The notes under the pieces are model-generated. The model was not told the origin of the DNA and searched no databases. It was given only the letters and a program-made list of their open reading frames with translations. Shown here piece by piece: positions 1 to 9,300 of a DNA stretch of 64,000 nucleotides; positions within the stretch are counted from its first letter, which is position 1; every line of letters starts with the position of its first letter. Source of the DNA: Limnohabitans sp. 63ED37-2 (GTDB taxonomy: Bacteria; Pseudomonadota; Gammaproteobacteria; Burkholderiales; Burkholderiaceae_C); the NCBI RefSeq assembly GCF_001412535.1, contig NZ_CP011774.1:119501-183500 (forward strand). Direction: 5' to 3'. The translations under genes and the position numbers were made by a program.

Positions 1-177
1 GGCTTGGCGCTGAAGGTGGGCGAGATCGCCGCTGTGCCCACCTCAGCCTTCCCTACACCCGCGCAGCGCCCGCTCAACTCGCGCCTGGCCACACACAAGC
101 TGCAAGAAGCCTTTGGCCTCGTGCTGCCGCCTTGGCAGCAGGGCGTCAACCGCATGCTGGCCGAGATCCTCGGGTGA
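1..177 (+). CDS. rfbD: dTDP-4-dehydrorhamnose reductase, C-terminal end (partial)
   Basis: Only the last 58 codons are present; the gene begins before the window. The translated tail has the C-terminal pattern of RmlD/RfbD: VPTSAFPTPAQRP followed by NSRL, then an LP-W-Q-GV-RML ending. RfbD catalyses the last step of dTDP-L-rhamnose synthesis in the cytoplasm, reducing the 4-keto sugar with NAD(P)H. It is separated by about 38 kb from rfbB, rfbA and rfbC at 38.7-41.3 kb, so rhamnose genes lie at two places in this region. The identity rests on the conserved tail only, but that tail is distinctive. Confidence 0.85.
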   Translation, partial: GLALKVGEIAAVPTSAFPTPAQRPLNSRLATHKLQEAFGLVLPPWQQGVNRMLAEILG

Positions 178-266
178 CCCGTGCGCTTGCGGCACAATTG
201 TCCGCATGGGTGTGTTTGCCATCGCCCGGTTCTTATCATCTGTCCATTTGCTGAAGCTTTTTCGCC

Positions 267-1166
267 ATGACCGTATCCACCGCCGCCCCCTCTGTTGCGC
301 CGCACGACCAAGCCCAGATCCTGGCCCAGGCCATGCCCTACATCCGCAAGTTTCACGGGAAGACCCTGGTCATCAAATACGGCGGCAACGCCATGACCGA
401 CCCGGCCTTGCAGCAGGCCTTTGCAGAAGACGTGGTGCTGCTCAAACTGGTGGGCATGAACCCGGTGGTGGTGCACGGCGGCGGCCCACAAATCGAAACG
501 GCTTTGAAGCGCCTGGGCAAAACCGGTGAATTCATCCAGGGCATGCGCGTGACCGATGCCGAAACCATGGAAGTGGTCGAGTGGGTGCTGGGCGGCGAAG
601 TGCAACAAGACATCGTGGGCATGATCAACCGCGCTGGCGGCAAAGCCGTGGGCCTGACGGGCCGTGACGGTGGCCTGATCCGCGCCAAAAAACTGCGCCT
701 GGTGGACAGCCAAGACCCCAGCAAAGAACACGATGTGGGCCAAGTCGGTGAGATCGAAAGCATCGATCCGGCCATCCTCAAATGCCTGCAAGACGACGCC
801 TTCATCCCGGTGGTCAGCCCCATCGGTTTTGGTGAGCACAACGAGAGCTACAACATCAACGCCGATGTGGTGGCGGCCAAGCTCGCCACCGTGCTCCAAG
901 CCGAAAAACTGCTCATGCTCACCAACATCCGCGGCGTGCTCGACAAAGAAGGCAACTTGCTCACCGAGCTGACCCCCAGCCGCATCGACGAGTTGTGCGC
1001 TGACGGCACCATCAGCGGCGGCATGATCCCCAAAATTGCAGGCGCCCTGGACGCGGCCAAGAGCGGCGTGAACGCGGTGCACATCATCGACGGCCGCGTG
1101 CCCCACGCCATGCTGCTCGAAGTGTTGTCGGAGCAAGCTTTCGGCACCATGATCCGAAGCCGCTGA
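267..1166 (+). CDS. argB: N-acetylglutamate kinase
   Basis: This 299-residue protein is full length for ArgB. It phosphorylates N-acetyl-L-glutamate with ATP in the second step of arginine biosynthesis, in the cytoplasm. The amino-acid kinase fold signatures are visible: VIKYGGNAM near residue 36, VVVHGGGPQI near 70 for substrate binding, GLTGRDGG near 130, and the C-terminal GGMIPK with a following DGRVPH segment. The ATG at 267 gives the usual N-terminal extension before the YIRKFHGKT block. It stands alone between the rfbD end and slmA, with about 90 bases on either side. Nothing unusual is seen. Confidence 0.96.
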   Translation: MTVSTAAPSVAPHDQAQILAQAMPYIRKFHGKTLVIKYGGNAMTDPALQQAFAEDVVLLKLVGMNPVVVHGGGPQIETALKRLGKTGEFIQGMRVTDAETMEVVEWVLGGEVQQDIVGMINRAGGKAVGLTGRDGGLIRAKKLRLVDSQDPSKEHDVGQVGEIESIDPAILKCLQDDAFIPVVSPIGFGEHNESYNINADVVAAKLATVLQAEKLLMLTNIRGVLDKEGNLLTELTPSRIDELCADGTISGGMIPKIAGALDAAKSGVNAVHIIDGRVPHAMLLEVLSEQAFGTMIRSR

Positions 1167-1191
1167 GCCGCTGCCCACCGCCAAGTTGGGC

Positions 1192-1247
1192 GGCTCGAAT
1201 CCAGTGGCTCGAATCACGTTGCTCGAATCAAGAGGCTCGAAGAAAAA
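1192..1247 (+). repeat. 14-bp tandem repeat in the argB-slmA gap
   Basis: Four copies of a unit beginning GGCTCGAAT start at about 1192, 1206, 1220 and 1234, a 14-base period. The first three share GCTCGAATC and the last drifts to GCTCGAAGA. The array ends directly before the slmA ribosome binding site. It could be slippage DNA or a set of regulator sites; the sequence does not decide. Confidence 0.6.
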
Positions 1248-1257
1248 AGGGAGAGAC

Positions 1258-1878
1258 ATGCCAGACCAAGAACCACACGAACCCATGGCCGACGAAGCAC
1301 CGGCCCCCACACGCAAGCGCCCCAAACCGGGCGAGCGCCGGTTGCAAATTTTGCAAACCCTGGCCGCCATGCTGGAGCAGCCCGGCGCCGAACGCGTGAC
1401 CACGGCAGGCCTGGCCGCCAAAATCGGGGTGAGCGAAGCTGCCCTTTACCGCCACTTTGCCAGCAAGGCGCAAATGTTCGAAGGCCTGATCGACTTTGTT
1501 GACCAGTCCACCATGGGCCTGATCCGCCAAGTCACCGACCGCGAACCCCCTGGCCCCCAACAGGCTGCCCGCATCGTGGCGTTGCTGTTTCAATTTGCCG
1601 AGAAAAACCCCGGCATGAGCCGCGTCATGATTGGCGACGCGCTGGTGCTGGAGCACGAACGCCTGCAAGAGCGCATCAACCTGATGTTTGACAAGATCGA
1701 AGCGCAACTGCGCCAGACCCTCAAAACCAGTGACTCCACCACCCCTACCGCCGATGCGCAAGTGACCGCTTCACTGCTGGTCGCCTTCATGCAAGGCCGC
1801 TTGCAGCGCTTTGCCCGCACGGGCTTCAAGCGCTTGCCGTCTGAACATTTGCAGGCGGCGTTGGCGCGGGTGCTGTAA
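1258..1878 (+). CDS. slmA: TetR-family nucleoid occlusion factor SlmA-like
   Basis: A 206-residue TetR-family regulator. The helix-turn-helix lies at about residues 44-72, with VTTAGLAAKIGVSEAALYRHF as the recognition region, followed by FASKAQMFEGLI. The sequence through the GLI-F-D-Q segment and the C-terminal dimer domain resembles SlmA, which binds DNA and blocks FtsZ assembly over the nucleoid. In Comamonadaceae slmA commonly follows argB, which supports the call. The ATG at 1258 was chosen because it follows a good Shine-Dalgarno sequence (AAGGGAGAGAC) and removes a repeat-derived N-terminal extension from the longer reading frame. A generic TetR regulator is the alternative. Confidence 0.85.
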   Translation: MPDQEPHEPMADEAPAPTRKRPKPGERRLQILQTLAAMLEQPGAERVTTAGLAAKIGVSEAALYRHFASKAQMFEGLIDFVDQSTMGLIRQVTDREPPGPQQAARIVALLFQFAEKNPGMSRVMIGDALVLEHERLQERINLMFDKIEAQLRQTLKTSDSTTPTADAQVTASLLVAFMQGRLQRFARTGFKRLPSEHLQAALARVL

Positions 1879-1959
1879 ACGCCGCAGCTTGAACGGCTGC
1901 CCATGATCGCCACCCAGTCTGCTTTGGTCTTGGGCTCCTTCTCTTTCGTTTCAGACTTT

Positions 1960-2124
1960 GCCTTGGCCAATGGCGTGGGCAGACATATTCGACGTTATTA
2001 ATTTTTGAATGTTAAATTTATTAATTTAAATGTATTTCACATTATTAATAAATAAATATATTTAATATTTTATATAGAATGGCTCTCTTCTTGTTCGTTA
2101 GAACAGAAGGAAGGGTGCTGTTTT
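1960..2124 (+). promoter_or_regulatory. AT-rich upstream region of the Wzi-like gene
   Basis: The roughly 120 bases from 1995 to 2080 are extremely AT-rich compared with the flanking genes and contain several TTATTAAT and TTTAAT stretches. A TATAGAAT block at about 2073-2080 could act as a -10 element. Similar AT-rich stretches precede the YjbH-like gene (3730-3879) and the adhesin (6290-6350). The reading as promoter, and possibly H-NS-like silencer target, is inferred from composition only. Confidence 0.4.
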
Positions 2125-3660
2125 ATGTCTCGCAAAAATGGGTTACGACTTGCCATTTTTTCTTTATCAATGGCTTATGTCGGCTGTGGCTTTGCACAAA
2201 CGCCGGCCAGCGTTCCCTACACCCCCAGTTGGACGGCGAGGCATTATTTGCATTGGCTGATCGATCATGAAGGTATGAATTTGACCGTGAGTCAATGGCC
2301 TTTACCGGCGGCAGCTGTCGAGCAGGCTTTAGACGAACTCCGCTCCGACGATTCAACCCCAGGGGTCATGACCGCTCGGAATTTTGTGAAAAAGGAGTTG
2401 GAGGCCTTGAAATCCAGTTCGATCCTGTCAGTTCATGCACGCTCAGACTCAGAAGGGCTCAATGGCTACGGCGACAACCACACCCCCGGAAGCAGTGCGC
2501 GTTTGTCCTCTCCAGAGATCAGGCGCAGCTGGGGATCGGTATCGGTGGCGGGGAAACTCGGTTTTCGTGCCGACGAAGTGCCTAATCAACTCAGGGGCTT
2601 GGATGGCACGAAGCCACATCGCTGGAGCTTGGATGGCAGCGCCGCGGTTTTGAACGTCAGTGGCTGGCAACTGCAGGCCTTTTCCCATCGCCACTGGTGG
2701 GGCCCGGGATGGCAAAGCAGTTTGATCAATGGCCTCAACCAACCTGGCTGGACTGGCATGGGTATTCAAAGAGGTGAGACCAAGCCCTCACAAAACGCAT
2801 TAACGAGTTGGCTAGGACCCTGGAACCTCGATGTGTTTGTGGCCAAGGCACAAGATCCGCTGGTGGTTGAAAACCAGCCACAGGGCTTTTTGTTTTCCGG
2901 GATACTTCTGACCGTCAAGCCCAAACCTTGGTTAGAAATAGGGCTGAGCCGGAGCTTGCAGACCGCAGGCAAGGGGCGGCCCGGTGGCGCGGGCAATTTT
3001 GTCAAAGCATTTTGGGGACAAGAGGTCAATAAAAACCCCGACGACACATTTATCGACAGCAGCGCTCAATTGGCCGGTTATGACGTCCGACTCAGCTGCC
3101 CGCGTTCTTGGGCAGAGCTGTTGGGCACTTGCGCTGCCTACACCCAGTGGATCGGAGAAGATGCCGCAGGCAAGTTGCCATTGCCTTTCAAATTCATGAG
3201 TCTATGGGGTGTGGAAAGCAGCTATGGGCAAGGGCGGTACCGTGTTTTTGCCGAATGGAGCGACACCAATGCCTACAGCTTGCCCTGGGACACCCAACCC
3301 ACGTTTCCAGGTTATCTGAACGGTGTCTATGTGCAGGGTTACACACAAGGCACACGCTGGGTTGGTTCGGCGCAAGGCGGTGGCTCTCGTGTCTTTTCAA
3401 TGGGTTGGATGGATGCCGCCAAGCAACGCCTGGTCAAGCTGCATATGGGTCAAATCCATACCGCATTGGGGGCATACAACCCGAGCGTCAAAGCCCCGAA
3501 TGGTCAATTCAAAGGGCTCAGTGCCAGCCAGACCATCGTTTGGAAAAACTTCAGTGTCATGCCCGAGTTGGCCGTGATTCGTTTCGCCCAAGGCGATACC
3601 GACCTCGACAGCAAACGCCAGCACATCCGCTTGGGCCTCGACGTTGTCATGGCTTTTTGA
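2125..3660 (+). CDS. wzi: Wzi-like capsule assembly outer-membrane protein
   Basis: A 511-residue exported protein. The N-terminus is a signal peptide (LAIFSLSMAYVGCGFA, cleavage near residue 25). The rest is rich in aromatic residues and short alternating segments typical of a beta barrel and ends in phenylalanine (VVMAF). An HRHWWGPGWQSSLINGL segment at about residues 189-205 and a later SYGQGRYRVFAEW block resemble the capsule assembly Wzi family. Wzi proteins sit in the outer membrane and attach capsular polysaccharide to the surface. The context (YjbH, secreted adhesin, polysaccharide cluster) fits. The match is by family resemblance, so the polysaccharide it binds is unknown. Confidence 0.8.
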   Translation: MSRKNGLRLAIFSLSMAYVGCGFAQTPASVPYTPSWTARHYLHWLIDHEGMNLTVSQWPLPAAAVEQALDELRSDDSTPGVMTARNFVKKELEALKSSSILSVHARSDSEGLNGYGDNHTPGSSARLSSPEIRRSWGSVSVAGKLGFRADEVPNQLRGLDGTKPHRWSLDGSAAVLNVSGWQLQAFSHRHWWGPGWQSSLINGLNQPGWTGMGIQRGETKPSQNALTSWLGPWNLDVFVAKAQDPLVVENQPQGFLFSGILLTVKPKPWLEIGLSRSLQTAGKGRPGGAGNFVKAFWGQEVNKNPDDTFIDSSAQLAGYDVRLSCPRSWAELLGTCAAYTQWIGEDAAGKLPLPFKFMSLWGVESSYGQGRYRVFAEWSDTNAYSLPWDTQPTFPGYLNGVYVQGYTQGTRWVGSAQGGGSRVFSMGWMDAAKQRLVKLHMGQIHTALGAYNPSVKAPNGQFKGLSASQTIVWKNFSVMPELAVIRFAQGDTDLDSKRQHIRLGLDVVMAF

Positions 3661-3729
3661 GTCCAGCCTGCTTTGACGCTGGGATTTTGCTCTTAGCTTT
3701 CACTATTTGCCCTACGTTGCAGCGCGCGC

Positions 3730-3879
3730 TTTAATAAATCCACCAAAAAGGGATAAAAATCAACAGAATCTCATAAAACGCAATGATTCGCGATATATTG
3801 CCTCAGGAGTTGACAGGAAGGTAAAAATAGAAAATATAAATAAAAGTATCTATTTTATTTCCAGTACTGATTTTTAGCT
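3730..3879 (+). promoter_or_regulatory. AT-rich upstream region of the YjbH-like gene
   Basis: The 220 bases between the Wzi-like stop and the next start hold no reading frame of note and become AT-rich from 3730 onward. Runs such as AAATATAAATAAAAG and TATTTTATTT lie within 60 bases of the start codon. It probably carries a promoter, but no single -35/-10 pair stands out. The start codon lacks a clear Shine-Dalgarno sequence. Confidence 0.35.
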
Positions 3880-6171
3880 ATGCGCGATCAAAGCCTTTAC
3901 ATGCCGAAGTTATTGTCGGCGCTTGCCTCTGGGGCATTGGCGTCTGCCAGCCTGGGCGTGCAAGCCCAGCAAATATCACCTTCGGGCTACACGGGTGCCA
4001 TCAACACGCCCACGGCATTCACCCTCAAGCCCGCCAGCATGGGCATGAGTTTGACCAACTCCATTCCGGAGTTTTACGAGCAGTTTCCCGGTGTGGGTTC
4101 CATGTTGAGCTTGAATTTGGGCTTTGGCTTGGCGCCCGGTCTGGAGGCGGTGGGGCGGCTGACCAACAATGGCGACCTTCACTGCGACTTGTACTATTCT
4201 TCTTGCAAGTCATCCACACGAGACTTGAGCGTGGGGGGCAAGTACCAGCTGCCTTTGCATTGGTTGTTTGGCAACGACCTGTTAAACCACCAATACTTCA
4301 AGCCAGCATTGGCTTTTGGCATCACGGATTACGGTGGCGCAGCAACTTTGTACCGCCAAAAATACGCAGTGGGCTCGGTCACTTCAGGGCCCGTCACCCT
4401 GAGTGCAGGGCGTGCTGCTTCCATTTATACCGATCATGGTGGGGGTTTGATTCAGGGCAATTTTGGCAGTGTCATTTATCAATTAACGCCTCAGTTGTCG
4501 GCCATTGCCGAAACCGATTCCAGAGAACGCCGACTGGGTGTTTCTTGGACCCATCGTCTCACTGGCAACACCGACCTCGTGTTGGCCGCCAGCAAAAAGC
4601 TGACGAACAGCACCTATCAACAAGCTTCTCAGGCCACATTGGCCTTGGTGTACCACTTTGGGCGTGGCGATAAAGAGTCAGCGGCCAAGCCGGTCGATAC
4701 CCGAGATTGGGGGCGTCCAACGGCCGCAGCCATACACAGCCAAGAGGCGGCTTCCCCCTCATCAGCCCCCAAGGCGGTGGTCAAAACCGAATCTGCCGAA
4801 CCCGTGATTCAAGCGCCCAAAGAGGCGCTTGCAAGCCCTGCTGCAACGGTCAAATGGCCAGAAGCCTCTGACCAAGACAAAGCCCAAGCCTTGGCGGATC
4901 GTTTTGCTCAAAACGGATTTTCTGACATCGATGTCGCCCAGACACCCTCTGGCTGGCTGGTGCGGGCCGAGCCCAGGCTGTGGCGTCAAAACAGATTAGA
5001 TGCTTATGGTGCAGCGCTGTCGTCTTATTTGTTGGCGGCTCAAGACATTGACCTGAGCCAAGTCCAACATCTGAATGTGGCGCTCACCTTCATGGGGCAA
5101 GTGGTGGGCGGTTTGAGTGTGGAGGACGCCGCTTCTGCCATTCAATGCATGCGTCAATACCTGGGTGGTGCTGACATGTGTTCGGGTGGCAAGGCCTTCA
5201 AGTTGCATTACGAGCAAGAAACCTTGCCCGAATTTAAACAAGCCCAGTGGCTGCTTCTTCAAGAAAAAAACCGACGCTTTATGCCGCAGTTTGAGTTAAG
5301 CCCTGCAGCGTCTTACACGGCAGGCACCGAGTTCGGGCTTTTTGACTATTCCATCGGTGCCACTTTGGGCTGGGAAGTGCCTCTGGCCAAGGGATTGTTC
5401 TGGCAAGGGTTTTATGCACAACTCTTGACCGAAAGTGATGAGTTCAAAGACCCCACAAGCTACTTCAGACGCGTTGGCATGGGGGAGGCCACTCGCGCTG
5501 GTTCTAATTTGCTGGTGTATCAAACCAGGCTTTTGCCCCAGTGGTCTTCTCGCCTGTGGGGCCAGTTGTCGGTGGGCGATTTGGGTTATCAAACCTCTGG
5601 GCATCAAATCAACGCTTACTGGGCCACAGAAGACGGCCGGTACCGGGCCACTTGGGTCAAGGGGCAATGGCGCAACGAATCCATGTGGCAGGTGCGCAAC
5701 CCCCATATTCTCAACTTGAGCGTGCGCCCCTTGAGCTCGGATTTTCAGATCACCTATTCGACCGGGCAATTTCACAACAACGACAAAGGCCACCGGCTGG
5801 GCTTGTCGTTCTCTTTTGCCGACAACGGCGTTCAGTTTTTCTGGCGCAAAACAGGGCCCTCCAACATTTTGCCCAACAACAACGCTTTCATGGGCTTTTC
5901 CATCACCATGCCTTTGGGGCCCAAGCAGGCGCTGGAAGCCGGGCCTGCCAGCTTCCGGTTGCGAGACCGTTGGGAGATGGGGGTGGAGACCAAGGTGGGC
6001 CAAAAGGACAATTACATCGAACCTTTTTATGGCGCCTTCCCGGGCATACGCCACAGCTTGGACACCGATGTGTTTGATTTCAACCGGAATGACATCCCGC
6101 TTGCTGAACTCAACTCTTATCGGATTCGGGTCACCGCCCGAGAGGTTTACTTGGCGAACACCAAACGCTAG
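3880..6171 (+). CDS. YjbH-domain outer-membrane exopolysaccharide protein
   Basis: A 763-residue exported protein with a signal peptide in the first 30 residues (ALASASLGVQAQ). The mature N-terminus, PSGYTGAINTPTAF followed by a hydrophobic beta-strand pattern, is the hallmark of YjbH-type proteins, which are needed for exopolysaccharide production in enterobacteria. Residues 1-260 look like one barrel section, about 260-370 a periplasmic alanine/proline-rich linker and small domain, and 470-763 a second barrel section. Translation could start at ATG 3880 or at ATG 3901, which directly precedes the hydrophobic segment; the longer form is given. It lies between the Wzi-like gene and the adhesin, each with its own AT-rich upstream region. 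Confidence 0.8.
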   Translation: MRDQSLYMPKLLSALASGALASASLGVQAQQISPSGYTGAINTPTAFTLKPASMGMSLTNSIPEFYEQFPGVGSMLSLNLGFGLAPGLEAVGRLTNNGDLHCDLYYSSCKSSTRDLSVGGKYQLPLHWLFGNDLLNHQYFKPALAFGITDYGGAATLYRQKYAVGSVTSGPVTLSAGRAASIYTDHGGGLIQGNFGSVIYQLTPQLSAIAETDSRERRLGVSWTHRLTGNTDLVLAASKKLTNSTYQQASQATLALVYHFGRGDKESAAKPVDTRDWGRPTAAAIHSQEAASPSSAPKAVVKTESAEPVIQAPKEALASPAATVKWPEASDQDKAQALADRFAQNGFSDIDVAQTPSGWLVRAEPRLWRQNRLDAYGAALSSYLLAAQDIDLSQVQHLNVALTFMGQVVGGLSVEDAASAIQCMRQYLGGADMCSGGKAFKLHYEQETLPEFKQAQWLLLQEKNRRFMPQFELSPAASYTAGTEFGLFDYSIGATLGWEVPLAKGLFWQGFYAQLLTESDEFKDPTSYFRRVGMGEATRAGSNLLVYQTRLLPQWSSRLWGQLSVGDLGYQTSGHQINAYWATEDGRYRATWVKGQWRNESMWQVRNPHILNLSVRPLSSDFQITYSTGQFHNNDKGHRLGLSFSFADNGVQFFWRKTGPSNILPNNNAFMGFSITMPLGPKQALEAGPASFRLRDRWEMGVETKVGQKDNYIEPFYGAFPGIRHSLDTDVFDFNRNDIPLAELNSYRIRVTAREVYLANTKR

Positions 6172-6300
6172 TCATTTTGAGCTGTGAATCGCCCCGTTCA
6201 AGTTGGTGCAACTTCTGAGCGGCATGCCTCGCTCTGGGCGATCCAAAACAGGCGCTTAACAACCGATTTGAAGCCTTGAAACCATCGGAAATGTGTTAAA

Positions 6301-6329
6301 TTGATAGGGATGCTATTTTTTATTAATAT
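6301..6329 (+). promoter_or_regulatory. Sigma-70-type promoter for the giant adhesin
   Basis: TTGATA at 6301-6306 and TAATAT at 6324-6329 are separated by exactly 17 bases, close to the sigma-70 consensus. Transcription would begin near 6336, about 25-30 bases before the start codon. This is the best promoter by eye in the surface block, fitting a highly expressed secreted protein. Confidence 0.6.
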
Positions 6330-6358
6330 CAACTTGATCTGTCATTCTGGTCAAAAGG

Positions 6359-9300
6359 ATGAAAATCGTGAATTCTGCAAACGAAAATAATGTTTCCGAA
6401 GTCAAAGAAGCCGGTCAAAAGCGCGGCTTCAAGAGCTCCAAATCGCTGCTCAGAGCCATTGGCGGCGCGGCCTTGTTGGCCTCTGTTTTTGAGGTCTTGG
6501 CCAAGGCCAAAGAGCAAGATTGGGACACCCATGCTCTGCAAGCCCTAGCCCTTGGCAATCCAGAAGGTCAAGAGCAGCCCACGCAAGCCTCCGTGGACCA
6601 AGCCATTGAACTGCTGAACGCCATTTATGAACAAGTGCCTTCTGCTGCTGCCTGGGTAGACAGCGAAGCGCAGAACTTGGATGGCAAGCTTGAAAAAGGC
6701 CAAGATGTCGCAGTCTCTGCCTTGCTGCAAACCATGGGATTGGATGTGGCCCTGCTCAAGGCCAGCTACGAAGGCGTAATCTTGGCCCAAGCCGCTGCAC
6801 CTGCCGCAAGCGACGCGGGTGCTGCAGCTGCTCCGGCCGCTAAATCCGCAGGTGCCAGTGAAGGCCTGTTGGCCGAATTGAGCACGGCTCAGATTTTGGG
6901 CTTGGGTTTGTTGGGTGTGGCCGTTGCTTCCATGAATTCGGGTTCAACGACAGACACCACAGCGCCTGCTGCTCCGGTCATAAGCACCGCCAGCACAAGC
7001 ACAACCAACACCAAACCCACGATTGCGGGTACTGCAGAAGCAGGCAGCACTGTTTCTATTTATGCGGGCACTGCATTGGTTGGCACCACCGTGGCCAATG
7101 CCTCGGGCAACTTCAGTTTGACCTTGACATCACCATTGACCGATGCTGCTCACACCATTACGGCCAAAGCCACAGATGCTGCGGGCAATGTGTCTGCCGC
7201 TTCCTCAGCCATCACCATCACGGTGGACACCACGGCGCCTTCCAAACCTCTGATTGCTTTGGGCAATGGTGTGGGCGTGAATGGTGCCGACACAACCGAA
7301 GCCACTCAAAACTCGGGTGTGATTACCGTCAACGCAGAGCTGGGCTCAACGGTGACGGTCACATTCACCGACGAGCAAAATAACGTGGTCACCAAAACCT
7401 TCACGGGTACAGGTGCTGCCAATGGCGTTAGCCTGAGCCTGTCTGATTTGGGCAGTGGTCAAAATCAATTGGATGACGGCCAAATTACTGTCAATGCTGT
7501 GGCTGTTGACGCCTTGGGCAACAGCAGCGAAGCCGGCACCGCCAGCTTCACCCTGGACGCCGAAGCGGCTGTGTCGTCCACCGTGGTGGACGGCTATGTG
7601 CAAGGGGCCACTGTGTTTGCCGATTTGGACGCCGACGGCGTCAAAGACAGCAACGAACCAAGTGCCATCACCAACAACAACGGGGTGTTCAGCTTTAACA
7701 CCCGCGAGGTGCTGACGGGCAAACAAATCGTGTCCTTGGGCGGTATCGACTCGGACACCAAGGCCGAAGTTCCCATGCTGAAGGCCTTGCACGGCAATGC
7801 CGTGATCACGCCTTTGACCACGCTGTACACCACCGTGTACGTCGCCAATGGCGAGTCGGCAGCCGCCACCTTGCTGAGCAATTTGGGCGTCACGACCGCC
7901 GACCTGGCCACCGACCACGTGGCGGCTTTGAGCAGCGCCTCCAATGCCGCAACCGCCGGCAATGCGTTGAAACTGCAAGCCTTGTCGCAAAACGTCTTGG
8001 TGGTGGTGCAAGCCGCTACCAAACTGGCCGTGGGCTTGGGCGCTACCGACTCGGCCGCATCGATTGCCGCCTCAGCATTCTCTAACGTGGCATCGCTGAC
8101 CGCTGCCAACCTGACCAAGCTGACCTCGACTTCTGCCACTGATGCGGCTTCGGTGTTGTCCACCGTGTTCACTTCTGTGGTGTCCAGCAAGGTCTCTTCG
8201 GACGCCAACGTGTTGACCGCCGTGAACAGCCTGATCACGGCAGCGGCCTCGTCGGTCTCGGCCGTTACAGCCAATGTGTCACAAACGACGGCCGCCCAAG
8301 TGGCCGCCGTGACTGCCGGCACCGCCACGGTTGCCAGCATCAAAGAGGCTGCCAGCAACGTGCTCGATGTGACCCAGGTGGGCATGAATGGTTTGGCCTC
8401 GACGGTCTTGGCCTCGGCAGCCAGCCTGGCCTCGACCATCACCGACTACAAGGCCGCCACCGGTACGGCGGCCACCAACTTGTTGACCACGCTGACCAAC
8501 ACCGCGGCCACCCAAGCGACCACGCTGAACACCACCTATTCAACCAGCACCATCACCACCCTGGCCAGTGACACTACAGCGCCCACGGTGACGGTGACCT
8601 CGGATGTGGCCAATCTGGGTGCAGGCATGACCGCCAACTTGACCTTCAGCTTCTCGGAAGTGCCGCTGGGTTTCAGCGCCTCCGACGTGGTGGTGACAGG
8701 CGGCACCCTGTCCAACCTGGCGGTGTCCAACACCAACAGCAAGGTCTACACCGCAGTGCTCACCCCCACCACCGTGGGAAGCATCAATGTGGCTTTGAGT
8801 GGCGCCTACTACGATGCCGCAGGTAACCTGGGCTCGACCGGCACTGCCACCCTGACTTACACCAACTCGCCGGTGGTGAACATCACGGCCAGCAAAACCG
8901 CTCTGCTGTCGGGTGAAACGGCCTTGCTGACCTTCACTTTTGACCAAACCCCCGTTGGTTTTGACAGCTCTGATGTCAAGGTAACCGGCGGTACATTGTC
9001 TGACTTCGCGTCAGTCAGTGACAAGGTTTACACAGCTGTTTTTACACCAACAGCTGGCACAGATCAGTTCTCGCCCTCCTTGAGCATTGACAAGGGTTCG
9101 TACACCAACAGCGCCTCTGGCGAGGGTGTGGGCGCCAGCTTGACTTTGAGCGCAGACACCCTGGCACCCGTAACCCCCACAGTCTCTTTGACCACAGACA
9201 GCGGCACCAGCACCAGTGATCTGATCACCAACAACGGTGCATTGACAGTAAGCGTCGCTGCCTCCGATGTGACCCGAAGCTACACCATCAACAACGGTAG

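Noticed and set aside
6359..6790. Classical Sec signal peptide on the adhesin
   Set aside because: The hydrophobic patch near residues 28-45 is not preceded by a short basic N-region with a cleavage site, and a type I system follows directly.
7346..8947. Long minus-strand open frames opposite the adhesin gene
   Set aside because: They mirror the repetitive, stop-poor adhesin codons on the other strand, have no start signals and resemble no family; they are shadows.
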